Below are positions 23,001 to 33,441 of a DNA stretch of 64,000 bases, piece after piece. The notes under the pieces were generated by a model. It did no database searches. It was given only the letters and a program-made list of their open reading frames with translations, and was not told where the DNA came from. The stretch comes from Dipteronia dyeriana (taxonomy: Eukaryota; Streptophyta; Magnoliopsida; Sapindales; Sapindaceae), in assembly GCA_032871835.1 (NCBI GenBank), contig CM065296.1, forward strand, positions 4,598,001 through 4,662,000. Reading direction: 5' to 3'. The position numbers and the translations under genes were made by a program. Each line of letters begins with the position of its first letter. Within the stretch, counting starts at the first letter, position 1.

Positions 23001-23156
23001 ACCAAAACATGCCACTCTAAACATATCCAGTTGTTTATGTGAAAGAATTGCTTTAATAAGTCTAATACTCTCCCAATTGCAGTATCCACTAACTCGAGAT
23101 GGAAATCGATCATCTTCCTTAATTTTGAGTGATTCACGTAGTTTCTTTCGACCCAT
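20035..23156 (-). CDS. MULE-borne ULP1/SENP-like cysteine protease with DUF1985-type N-terminus
   Basis: Nine exons on the reverse strand: 23156-22404, 22318-22172, 22088-21621, 21547-21207, 21119-21041, 20967-20872, 20795-20649, 20559-20312 and 20221-20035. Every junction is GT-AG and all phases agree, giving about 821 codons. Exons 1-2 encode the DUF1985-type domain (FGYFLDMSD, FSAVEFCLVTGL, FPWGTFLYGRT, TPRILNW). Exons 3-4 are acidic/coiled-coil and basic linkers. Exons 5-9 encode the C48 protease fold. The catalytic set is visible: His in NGNHWVAI, Asp in IYDSLPEI and Cys in SDCGIFALKFLEYL, the last split over the exon 8/9 junction. Ulp1-type proteases remove SUMO or related modifiers; real activity here is unknown. 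One in-frame TGA lies at 22032-22034 in exon 3 (consistent with a former CGA). It is either a nonsense mutation or a sign of decay. Otherwise the gene is open. Confidence 0.85.
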
Positions 23157-24344
23157 GCCGCTTAACGTGGAAGAAAAACACTTATGACGATATCTAACTG
23201 ATCACAAATCATAAAATACGATCATCTTTCATAAATCAAACACACACACAAACACTCAAACACACACAAATCAAACACACACACAAACACTCAAACATTT
23301 AATTACACACTCAATATAATCAATGATATTATATAATCAGCTCATTTGATAATTATCAAGAACCCAAGCAAAGAGTCAACATTAGCTCTTAAAATCACTT
23401 TACAGGAAATAAAACAATATGCATATCTCAGATACTCATATACTCAGCCTTCACATCTAATCTAACACAATGACGAAATTCATCCTTCCAGAAATAGTCA
23501 CCATTCATCCTACAATGTTAAAGAAAATTTAACTAGCATAATTGAGTTTTCTTTGATTGGAGCTATTCAAACAAAAAGCTACAAAGAAATAATCAATCTA
23601 CAACAATTGCAATCAATCAAATCCAATTGAACAAATAATCAATCTCCCAGCTGAACAAATTGCGTGACAGTAGAGAAACAAAATAACACAACAATTTGCA
23701 AATCAGGTTCAACGACAATCAAAATGAAGATAAGTTGAAAACTAATTTCTGCAAATGGTTCATCATCGTTGACTCACAGACAAGTTGAAAACTAATTCAA
23801 ATGAAGATAAAGTGTTAGCTCCAGTAATTTACCTTCGAATTTCAACTGATTTGTTGGGTATTTGGGCTTAAGTCTCAACCGAGAGACCTTTACGCTTCTT
23901 CGGTTGACTGGCGACGAGTGGTGAATGGCGACCACGACGACTGAACACCGACGAGTGAAGACCGGCGAGTGGAGACGATGAATGAAGCTTCAGTTGCAGA
24001 ACGAGCATTGCGTTTCGATTTGGCCAGTGGTGACTACCAGCGGGATGGTGATGGATGATGAAGAAAGTGGCGGGATGCCCACACCTCCTCGTTTCGTGAA
24101 GGCCGCGTCGACGAGCCGGATTAACGGCGGCAGAGAGATGGTGATGGTGACGATCGAAGCAGCGGGATGGTGAGGGATGATGAATGAAGCCGCCAGATGC
24201 CCACGCCACGCGTCCTCGATGACCCGGATTACCAGCGAAGAGCACCTTCACGGCGATGATAGACGAATTGGGGGATCGGGTCAATCGGGATGCCTGGTAG
24301 GGAGGGTTAGGGCAATTGGGACGAATTGAGGGTATTTCTCATTA
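23157..24344. other. MULE region upstream of the ULP-like gene
   Basis: Presumed promoter and 5'UTR. 23230-23300 has CAAACACACACA repeats. 23870-24290 is a GC-rich patch with GGCGAGTGG/GACGA repeats. It carries overlapping open frames on both strands that look like composition artefacts or a captured host fragment. No recognisable protein was found. Confidence 0.5.
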
Positions 24345-24444
24345 AGGGTAATTTCGTCTTTCAGGTGTATTTTTGCAACTTTATGCCTATATAGGGTATA
24401 TTTGCAATAGAGGTTCTCAGATGGGGTATTTTTACAAAAATCCC
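24345..24444 (-). repeat. MULE right terminal inverted repeat
   Basis: Reverse complement of the left repeat, with the same block order (AACTTTATGCCTATATAGGG and AGATGGGGTATTTTTAC here). The perfect 9-bp ATTTATAAG repeat follows immediately. Confidence 0.9.
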
Positions 24445-24453
24445 ATTTATAAG

Positions 24454-25125
24454 TTATCACTATCACCATTCACGTTAACAATGCTAACAAAATATTTCAA
24501 GAACTTTGACTATATTTATAATAGTTACACCGAAATTTCTTAAACTTTGGACCTTTATATTTTCACCAAAATTAATAATTATTTCATTTGTGCCATTTTG
24601 TGGTGAATATTAGAGAATCACTTTTAATCTTATAATGTAATTAATGATTAGTTTAACTCTTGATTGTCAAGTAAACCAGTGATCTCCACTTAATATAGTT
24701 CAGTATTAAAAACGTTTATTAAATCTAATAATATATAGACTCGAGTTGTCTATACATTAAAAAAATTAATAAAAAAATATAAACTAGCGATTTAATTACT
24801 GCATGTACCTTAACCTAGATCAATCAAATATAATCCCAACTAATTTTAAGATAAAGAGGGTTGTATATTTATACTTATTTGACATGCGGGATAGCAAATC
24901 GAATATCATACGACTCCGGAAGGACGGAGAGATGCACAATTGGCTCAAGGTAGGAATAATTACTAATTATAAAATCCTAATCAAAAGCCGTGCACCTCTT
25001 AAAAGACTCTAAAATCAAGTGACCTCCAATAAGATAACGCCAGATGTGCCAAAAAATGGAAGGAAAATAAAATAAAAAACATACAAAAAAACGTCGTCGT
25101 TCAAGACAGATGGAAACGCTACCGT
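24454..25125. other. Spacer and CAF1 upstream region
   Basis: AT-rich from 24454 to about 25080, then a short region of higher GC leading into the CAF1 promoter. No gene seen. Confidence 0.5.
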
Positions 25126-25137
25126 TTTATATATAAA
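25126..25137 (+). promoter_or_regulatory. Probable TATA box of CAF1
   Basis: TTTATATATAAA lies about 570 bp before the start codon. A likely 5'UTR follows from about 25160. A good splice donor (CCCAG|GTCAGA) at 25372/25373 suggests a 5'UTR intron. The acceptor could be one of several CAG or TAG sites between 25505 and 25630. Confidence 0.6.
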
Positions 25138-25704
25138 CCCCGGCGAGCAGGGTCATTTTCTCGCGTTTTTATTATCTCACACTTGTGTAATAGAAGAACG
25201 AAGACGGCCACTCAGACAAGACCGAGTCTCCAAAGGCCTCGAACTCGAACCTCCTCCGTGTTTCGTTGACCTAAAAAACTCTCTCTCATCCATCGTCACC
25301 ACCACCACATAAAAACACTCCTCTCAAAGCTCCAGATCCATCCAGTCCTTCACTTGATTTCACCATTCCCAGGTCAGATCTCGTCACTTCACTCTCTTTT
25401 TATCACTTCGCACTGGTTTTTGTTTGCTTGTTTTATTTATTTTTTATTTTTTTTGTAGGGTTTTGAAAATCCGATCTTTGGTTTCATTTTTTGATCTGTT
25501 TCAGATCTGTTGAAAAGGGGTTGTTACAAACGACGATTACGACGACGACAGCGTTCTGTTACAGCAGCGACGATCCAGTTCAGGTTTTTTGAGTTTGTTT
25601 AATGCTTTGTTTACAGATCTGGGTTTTCTAGTACTCTTTGCTGTCGTGTTGTTTGGTTTCGATTGGTTTTTCGTTTAAGGGGTTTTTGAAATTTGGTGTT
25701 GGAA

Positions 25705-26529
25705 ATGTCTCTGCTGCCCAAAGGCGATTCGATTCATATTCGAGAGGTCTGGAATGATAATCTTGACGAGGAGTTTACTCTGATTCGTGAAATTGTTGAT
25801 AGTTATAACTATGTTGCTATGGACACTGAGTTCCCGGGGGTCGTTCTGCGCCCCGTGGGTGCTTTTAAGAACATTAACGATTATAATTACCAGACTTTGA
25901 AGGATAACGTAGATATGCTGAAATTGATTCAATTGGGTCTGACGTTTTCCGACGAAAATGGAAATTTACCCACTTGTGGAACGGACAAGCATTGTATCTG
26001 GCAATTTAATTTCCGCGAGTTTAATTTAACTGATGATATATTTGCAAGTGATTCAGTCGAGCTGCTGCGTCAATGTGGGATTGACTTTAAGAAGAATAAT
26101 GAAAAGGGTATCGATGTTAGCCGATTTGGCGAGCTTTTAATGTCATCAGGGATTGTTTTGAATGATGGTATTCATTGGGTTACATTTCACAGTGGCTATG
26201 ATTTTGGATACCTACTCAAGTTGTTAACTTGCCGGAGTTTGCCCGACACACAAGCAGGGTTCTTTGACTTGATCTATATGTATTTTCCTATTCTTTATGA
26301 TATCAAGCATTTGATGAAGTTTTGCAACAGCCTTCACGGTGGGTTGAACAAGCTGGCGGAGTTGTTGGAGGTAGAAAGGGTCGGTGTGTGTCATCAAGCA
26401 GGTTCGGATAGTTTGCTCACGTCCTGCACATTTAGGAAGTTGAGGGATAACTTCTTCAACGGCTGCACTGAAAAATATGCAGGTGTATTGTATGGTCTTG
26501 GTGTCGACAATGACAAGAGCACTAATTGA
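25705..26529 (+). CDS. CAF1: CAF1 (CCR4-associated factor 1) poly(A) ribonuclease
   Basis: A 274-residue, single-exon coding region. It is the DEDD-family 3'-5' exoribonuclease of the CCR4-NOT complex, which shortens poly(A) tails in the cytoplasm. The DEDD residues are visible: Asp40 and Glu42 in MDTEFPG, Asp166 in [10 protein letters not shown] and Asp235 in [11 protein letters not shown] (with His230). Length and N-terminus ([20 protein letters not shown]) match the CAF1-6/CAF1-7-like plant group. The upstream in-frame codons lack ATG, so 25705 is the start. No breaks. The C-terminus [11 protein letters not shown] is slightly divergent. Confidence 0.97.
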   Translation: MSLLPKGDSIHIREVWNDNLDEEFTLIREIVDSYNYVAMDTEFPGVVLRPVGAFKNINDYNYQTLKDNVDMLKLIQLGLTFSDENGNLPTCGTDKHCIWQFNFREFNLTDDIFASDSVELLRQCGIDFKKNNEKGIDVSRFGELLMSSGIVLNDGIHWVTFHSGYDFGYLLKLLTCRSLPDTQAGFFDLIYMYFPILYDIKHLMKFCNSLHGGLNKLAELLEVERVGVCHQAGSDSLLTSCTFRKLRDNFFNGCTEKYAGVLYGLGVDNDKSTN

Positions 26530-28062
26530 AAGAAAATAATTGAAAAAAAGATTTATGGATATTTGTAGACTACCGAGTGTGAAACTCTATTTTCTCTTTG
26601 TATACTTTGGCAAAAAGATTGTTGTTTTAGTTGTGACTTCGCTCTTTGTTTCCTTGTAACTGAAACCTTGACTGGTTTTTTAGTTTCAGTTTCCTGTAAA
26701 TTATTGCAGTTAGTGTTTCAATAATAATCTTAATGATTACCAACTTATTACGTTGAGTTTCTTTTATTCTTCGCGTAATTTTGTTAAACTTGTGGTTACG
26801 TCGATGATATAAACTTGTACCTGCTATATATACAATATCGCCTCATTGAGGAGGCTAAAATTTACTGACTTTCTATTTTGCATTCGTATGTAATACTTTT
26901 AGACTTGGTTTTGGTTTTAGGATATGAAATTACGCTATTGAATGCGATGCATTTCATTAAGTAATGTTTGTTAAATATTACCGGTTGTCACAATCTATAT
27001 TAGCGAAGTTTTACTTTTAAAACTCTTTCCATGTTTGCAACACTTGGAAACGTCACTTCAGACGTAGCATTTATGTTCATTTCAGGTGTCCGAACTTTCT
27101 ACGCCCAAGTTACCTTGTTATGGAATTCTTGATTACTGTATTTTTAATTTGTGAAGTTGAGAAACATCTGGTTGATGCTGAAGAACTCTAACTAGAAAAT
27201 TTCATTTTCCTTATGTTTGCGTTTCAACCGCATTAAGTTTGCATTTCATCTTGTTTTATTCAAACTCCATGTCTAAGTTTATTGCCTAATGTCATTTATA
27301 GCACTTGCACTCGGTTATTGGTTGAGTTACTGAAATTGCATAGTGGTATCAGCATCTCATGAGTCTGTAGCATGTTTTGTCCAATAAAGACATTCTTATA
27401 CATTAGGTTCCTTTCTGCTCTCCCTGGTTTCTGTTCGTGTCTAACTGCTGAAACATGCTTTTAAAACCTGGTCGTGTTATTTGCATCAGTACATGAAGCT
27501 TGTTCACAAGCTCTTTAGCGTGGAATGAGGAAATGTTATCACACTGAAAAATGAAAACTTCCTTCCTAATTGGACATTGTCATAAGATTGGCAGCTTGAG
27601 CTTCAGAGTTGGTGCAGGAAGATTTGTGTGCAGGACAGGTGCGTATGATATTACAGGCTTACAGCATGTTGTCATATTAAATAGAATGATTGATACTGGT
27701 CTCATTTGTTCAAAAGAATTCTGCAGTTGTTTGTGGTTATTAGGTTGTTTTGACACCACCGGAGATCTGATCTTCATAGTAGCCCAAAGATTTTATTTTG
27801 CATTCGTAGTAATCTTTGTTATTTGTGTTTTACTGCTTGCGTCCATAAGAGTAAATTAGGATTCTATTAGATGGATCTATCTTTTTGGCACCTGCCTGTT
27901 GATCTTGGTGATGCATGTTTATCAACTTCTAAAATATTTGGAAACTGAATCTTGGCCGTTTAATATTTGTATAGCATTCTAAAGCTTCTCTACATGAATC
28001 ATGGCTGTTATGTTGAAATTTTGGAATGTGGTGGCTGTTAAGTTGAATTGGTTGAATGTGGC
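26530..28062. other. CAF1 3'UTR and downstream spacer
   Basis: The 3'UTR probably ends near 26720-26750 (CAATAATAATC, then T-rich). The rest has moderate AT content and no supported coding gene. An open frame at 27551-27859 has no recognisable features. Confidence 0.5.
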
Positions 28063-28070
28063 GACGAGGA

Positions 28071-31000
28071 TAGTGGTGTAAAAATGGGCCGGCCGGTGAT
28101 AGGTCGGTCCGGCTGGCCCAGAAAGTTCACGGGCCGTGCTGCGTGCTGGGCCGCTGGGAGGAGGCCCGGCAGGCCGGCCCTCCTGGCACGCCAATCCGGC
28201 ATGCCAGGCCTGTCGGACCGATCCGCAGGTCCATTCGGCCCAATTTTTTTTTTATTTTTTTTTTCAAAAATCCTCCAACGGCTGGAATTGATTTCTAGCC
28301 GTTGGAGGAAAAAAAATTACCGAAACCCCCCCTAAAATCTTTTAAATTACATTTTGACCCACAAATCAAATTTTTCTATAAATACTTCCATCCATTTCAT
28401 TTTCCATTAACTCTCTCTATCATTCTTTCAATCTCTCATTCTCTCAAATCTCAATCTCTAATATATTCTCCAATTCTCTAAACGTTTTCATTCAATTTGA
28501 TTATTACTCTCTCTACAAAATTCTCTACATTTTCCACCAACACACCAAATTTTAAAGGTACAATTTTATTATTACTTTTGGTTTAACATATTCTCATAGT
28601 AAATTTATATGTTTATGTTTAGATTTGAGTTACTTAATGAAAACATTATCTATTTAGTTAGTATCAATTTTTGGGCTTTAATATTAATATTATTTGTTTA
28701 GTTTATTAAGATTTTTAAGTTTAGTAGTAATTTTAATAATTGTTATTAATAAATTTAGAAAGTTAATTTGTATTACTGAAATTACTTTTTGTAATAAGTA
28801 AATGATGAATGTTAAGTGTAGTAATTACGTTTGATATTGTTTTTTTCATAAATTAAAATTTTTCATTTGTAGATTATGTTAGTAAATTTAAGAGTAGTGG
28901 TTCAAATCATCAATTTTATGTTAGTATATTATATTAGTAAATTTATCAATTTTATTTGTAGTAGTGAACTAGTGAATTTAAAATTTTTTGTTAGTAAATT
29001 ATGATTTTTTTGTTTATTTAATTTGTTTTTTAAGTAAATTAATTATTGTAAGTGTCATATTAGTTATAGTAGTTATTGTTAGTAAATTAAGATTACTGTT
29101 AGTAAATATTGATTTTTAATTTGACTATTAACTACTATAGTGCTCATATTTTTATTCAGATAATGGATCCTAACCAGCAGCTTTATTTTCCGGACGGTTT
29201 GAATATGCTCAACGATGAATTTGATATTTCAGAACCGACCCATACTCAAGCGGGACCTTCTGGTTCCGGCGTTACACCAACATCACGTCCCAGAGAAATT
29301 AACATCAGATGTGTGGCAATGTTTCAACATAGTCCAAATGACACTCCCAAACGAGACGTCTGGCCTCAGAGCTAAATGTAAGTTTTGCCATAAGAATTAT
29401 GCTACAAGTACGGGGGGAACCAGACATTTGAGACGACATATACACAAATGTATGCCTGCACATGAACAGGTAGACACTACAACCCAGACACAACTTCAAC
29501 GGCACCCAGACGGGTCTGTTACGACGTGGCAGTTCGACGCCATGCACGCTAGAGAGTGCTTGGCACGATACATTGTACAAACCGATCAACCGATCAATAT
29601 TGGTGAGAGTCTATTTTATAAAGAATTAATCACATCTGCATATAACCCCCAATATGAACCTGTTTCTAGAACCACCACTAGAAATGATTTGATACGATTG
29701 TTTGAAACCGAAAGGGATGACTTAGTTGCTGAAATACAGCATTTAAGTGTCTCTGTTGCATTAACTTCTGATATTTGGAATGCATGTTCCAAGCAGGACT
29801 ATTTATGTGTCACGGGACACTATTTAGATTCTGATTGAAGGATAACAAAAAGAATTTTTGGTTTTCGTTCTATGGATTTTGCACATACCGCAGAAAACAT
29901 TTTTAATGTCATAATTGAAGTTTTAGAAACTTATGAAATCACGCAACGTATTCTTTCAATCACATTTGATAATGCATCTGCAAATACTAGCTCTATTGCA
30001 TTGTTTGTTGTAAGAAATATCCCGCAAGATGGAGGTTATTTCTTCCATCAACGGTGTGCATGCTATATTATAAATTTAGTTGTATAGGCTGGTTTAAAGC
30101 AGGTAAGCGACCAAATAGATCGTATTAGAGATGCCATTTCTTGAATTTACAGTTCTAATCCTAGATTCAGTGAATTCAAGAGACATTGTAAATTAAACGG
30201 TCTCAAACCCCGACGATTCCAAACTGATATGCCGGTAAGGTGAAACTCTACTTATTTGATGTTGCAAAATTGTTTGGAATATGATACAACCATTACATGT
30301 TTTTATAACATGAAATTGACCGAAACAGGACAACTTAGTCCAAAATTACTTACCACAGACGATTGTTATGTGGCAAAGATTTTTGTTCAATTTTTAAAGA
30401 TTTTTTACAATGCCACTGTAACTCTTTCCGGGGTATATTACCCCACATCTTTCCAGGCAATCCATCAGATAGTGGAAATGTCTGAACTGTTAAACAGTTT
30501 TAGAGAAGATGAACATCTAGGCGCTGCAGTTGTTGTCATGGAGACAAAGTTGAAAAAATATTGGGCTAACATTCCCCTACTTTATGCCTTAAGTGCTATA
30601 ATAGATCTCAGGGTTAAATTATCTGGTTTAGAAGTTTTGCTTGAGTTTATTGGTATTAATTTGTCAATAGATTATTCATAACAAATTACTGACATTCGAA
30701 CCAAATTGTTCGAGATTTTTCGTATTTATGAGACCAGGTTTGGCAACATTGACATCCCCCAATCAACACGACCGGAGACAGAGCCGAAGCAAACAAGTTG
30801 GAGCCTTCTGAAACGGCGAAAAAAAGACAAATCAGCAAGTACTTCTTCAGGGCAAAGATCTAGCCCATCTTCTTGTACCGAACTTATTAGGTACCTTGAA
30901 GCACATTTCGATGCTGTTGAAGACAAGGAAGAGTTTGATTTGTTGTTATGGTGGAAGACCTATACGTACAGGTATCCAGTTCTGTCACACTTAGCACGTG

Positions 31001-31848
31001 ACGTACTGGTTATTCCAGTGTCAACGGTGTCTTCAGAACAAGCTTTCAGCACCAGTGGACACATAATTGAACCAAGAAGAAGCTGTTTGTCTCTAGAGAT
31101 GGTAGAGGTATTAACATGCCTTCAGGATTGGGAGCATGCTAAAAAAAGGTTACAAAATCTAACTGTAGATAAAGAACTTAATCTAAATTTCGACAATCTA
31201 TATATTGATGACCCTTCAGGTAGTGGCCAGGGCCAGAACTAGGTTATACTTTTACATATGTATTTATTATTTACTTGTAAGTTGTAAAACGGTTGCACTC
31301 TTTTTCCCTTACCAAGTTTTTATCCCACTGGGTTTTTCTTGGTAAGGTTTTTAATGAGGCAATCATGTAGATATGTATTACTGAATTCCATAAGTGAAAA
31401 ATAAATAAATAATTAAAAAATTGTTCGTTCTCTTTATTCATTTCAAATCCTAATAATTGTTCGTTCTCTTCATTCATTTTAAATTCTAAACCCTTAACCA
31501 TAAACTATAAATTCTAAACCCTATAACCTAAATCCAAAAAAAAGGAATTTGGAAAAAAAAAATGGACAAAAAAACTAACCCGCCGGACCAAGCCCGTTAG
31601 GCCTGGCCAGCCGGACCAGGCCCGCCCCGCCCGCCAGAGGGGCCCGGCGGGCCGGCCTGGCATGGCACGGCACGGCACGGCACGCAGGCACGGCTCCCCT
31701 GAGGCAGGCCGGCATGCCGTGCCGGGCCTGCTTCTCCGGAAACAGGCCGGGCCGGGACAGGCCGGGCCGGGCCGGCCTGCGATGGTTCCAGAAATGGACT
31801 GGCCAGGCCGTGCCTAATGGGCCGGGCCAGTCCATTTTTACACCACTA
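28071..31848. mobile_element. Complete hAT element with target duplication
   Basis: This 3,778-bp element has perfect 17-bp terminal inverted repeats, TAGTGGTGTAAAAATGG at the left and its reverse complement at the right. Flanking 8-bp duplications are GACGAGGA (28063-28070) and GATGAGGA (31849-31856), one mismatch, as expected for an older hAT insertion. Subterminal regions are strikingly GC-rich (28090-28240 and 31575-31830) with GGCCGG, GGCACGGCAC and CCGGCC repeats. The centre holds an inactivated transposase on the plus strand. Confidence 0.95.
29163..31242 (+). pseudogene. hAT transposase, inactivated
   Basis: The start is ATG at 29163. The frame shifts by one near 29290-29300, then stays in one frame to 31242 with five stops: 29836 TGA, 30085 TAG, 30142 TGA, 30241 TGA, 30679 TAA. 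Domains in order: a BED zinc finger near 29310-29460 (KLTSDVW, CKFCHKNY, HLRRHIHKC); the RNase-H-like core (ALTSDIW near 29760, FDNASAN near 29970, a HQRCACYIINLVV motif near 30050); and the dimerisation domain near 30940-31150 (LLWWK, YPVLSHLARD, IPVSTVSSEQAFS, RRSCLS). The three TGA stops sit where the family has Trp and the TAG where it has Gln, so all are single transitions. It cannot produce a full protein. Confidence 0.93.
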
Positions 31849-31856
31849 GATGAGGA

Positions 31857-33130
31857 TCTTGATGCACTTCCTCTGATTAAAAGGTGGATTGTTTGTCCGT
31901 ACACTTGTAGTAGTTTTAAAGAAGACCTGGGTTGCGTTTACCAGAATTTGTATCAAGGACACTGTAAAAATGTTGGTTCACTTGAATTAGTAGTTTCTGT
32001 GTTACTCTTAAGTGTGATGTCATGAAGGTTGGTGCAAACACACATTGTTTCCTGTATCTGTGATTTCCCAAATGGCTTGGCTTGTCTTCTCTTGTCTTTT
32101 CAACTTGGCCTGGGAAACCGGTCTTGCCTTTGATGAAGATCTAGGTGGTTCAAATCATGCTTATATTTGGACATATTAAAACTTAAAAGCATTTACAAGA
32201 AATGTTTCTGCCTTTTCTGTTGATTTGCTAATGATAGATAGATACAATTGGACATGTTAAAATTATGTACAAGAAACCCTTCTGCTCTCTCTTTCAGGTT
32301 GGCTGTTATTATAATTGTATTGGTCATTACAATGCTCTTGGCTCCATTTTTGCTATTTAGGACCCATTTTTACGAACGATATGGCTCTTAGTATTACACT
32401 TCAGCCAACCAAAAAAATATAAAGCGAACAAAAATGAGAAAGACAGTAGAACCTGAAGTTCCAATGTATATATTTCTCCTGCGTGGAATGGAAGAAGAGG
32501 TTGAAGGAAAACTATAAACAAAGACCCACCAGCACCAGAAAATTTGGTAAATAGTTGACATATAACAAGTTAACTTTGTTTTGTGCAGCACGTTTAGCCT
32601 CTAATACTAATATACTATGCACAAAAAACTTGGTTGGAGTTGGACGAATGACGATCCAAATCTTTGGATTGTGTAAACATATGGAAACCGTTTTTTTTTT
32701 TTTTTTAAATTGAAACAATCCTTAAAATACCAATTTTCATTAAATACTGACCTATTTTGATCTCAAGTCCAACCATCGTTTTCAGGCCGATTGTATTATA
32801 ACCTATCAAAGTTTAGTGAATTCGCATATACATAAATAACAAGGTGTGAGGGAGATCTCTTCCTACGATAGAAATTAAGTAGTGTTTCGAACCGTATTTA
32901 TAACGATTGATTTCGATAGGTGTAATTTTCTTGATCGTGTTTATAACGGTTGATTTTGTCCCGGACCCACTAACTTGTATTAGAAATCATTTCAATATAA
33001 TTCGATGGAATCAATTTTCTACAGTGTTATTGAAATTCAAATCATTGATAAAATAAACAGAAATAAAATACATCAGATAGAACCTGTACCGCCGTACAGG
33101 TGTCACTGTTCTCCGGCTCCTGTTATATAT
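31857..33130. other. Spacer between the hAT element and the DOMON gene
   Basis: No gene supported. There is a small direct repeat of about 45 bp near 32165-32300 (TTGGACAT...TACAAGAAA...TTCTGC). The sequence near 33121-33130 (TTATATATTG) could be the TATA element of the next gene. Confidence 0.5.
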
Positions 33131-33441
33131 TGGGACAAAATTGTCCTTAAAAATACGAAACTGCCACTCCCCTTCCTTCCAAGTTCCAACACCTCCACCC
33201 CACCCATCTTGTCCCTCCCATCAAAACCAGCAAAAAGAAACTGCACGCGCAATTGCTTCGCCGAGTCATCGTCGACTCACTTCTCTACTAAGTCAACTCA
33301 GCTTTCCATCCACCGACCTGCACAACAATAATAAGAACAACAACAAGGTCAGTCAATTCTTCCTCCGTGTTTTTTACATCAAAAACATTTCTCTGGCGTC
33401 AATTCGGATCCAAAACGGATCCGGATCTTATTCCCCCACCC

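Larger units (their letters stand above)
16386..24444. mobile_element. Complete Mutator-like element (MULE) carrying a ULP1-like gene
   Basis: This 8,059-bp element starts GGGAATTTAGTAAAAATG and ends TTTTTACAAAAATCCC. It is flanked on both sides by the identical 9 bp ATTTATAAG (16377-16385 and 24445-24453), the classic Mutator target duplication. Terminal inverted repeats extend about 85-100 bp. Inside are a MuDR-type transposase on the plus strand (17.16-19.61 kb) and a multi-exon ULP1/SENP-like protease gene with a DUF1985-type N-terminus on the minus strand (20.04-23.16 kb), tail to tail. This layout matches the KAONASHI (ULP-carrying) MULEs of plants. The transposase is broken, so movement would need help in trans. 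Confidence 0.95.

Noticed and set aside
23868..24284. Arg/His-rich open frame on the minus strand inside the MULE
   Set aside because: It follows a GC-rich low-complexity patch, and a frame on the opposite strand is also open. No known domain.
27551..27859. 102-codon open frame downstream of CAF1
   Set aside because: Hydrophobic C-terminus but no signal-peptide logic, family resemblance or codon pattern supporting a gene.
31575..31904. 109-codon Arg/Ala/Gly-rich frame
   Set aside because: It is translated from the GC-rich subterminal repeats of the hAT element.
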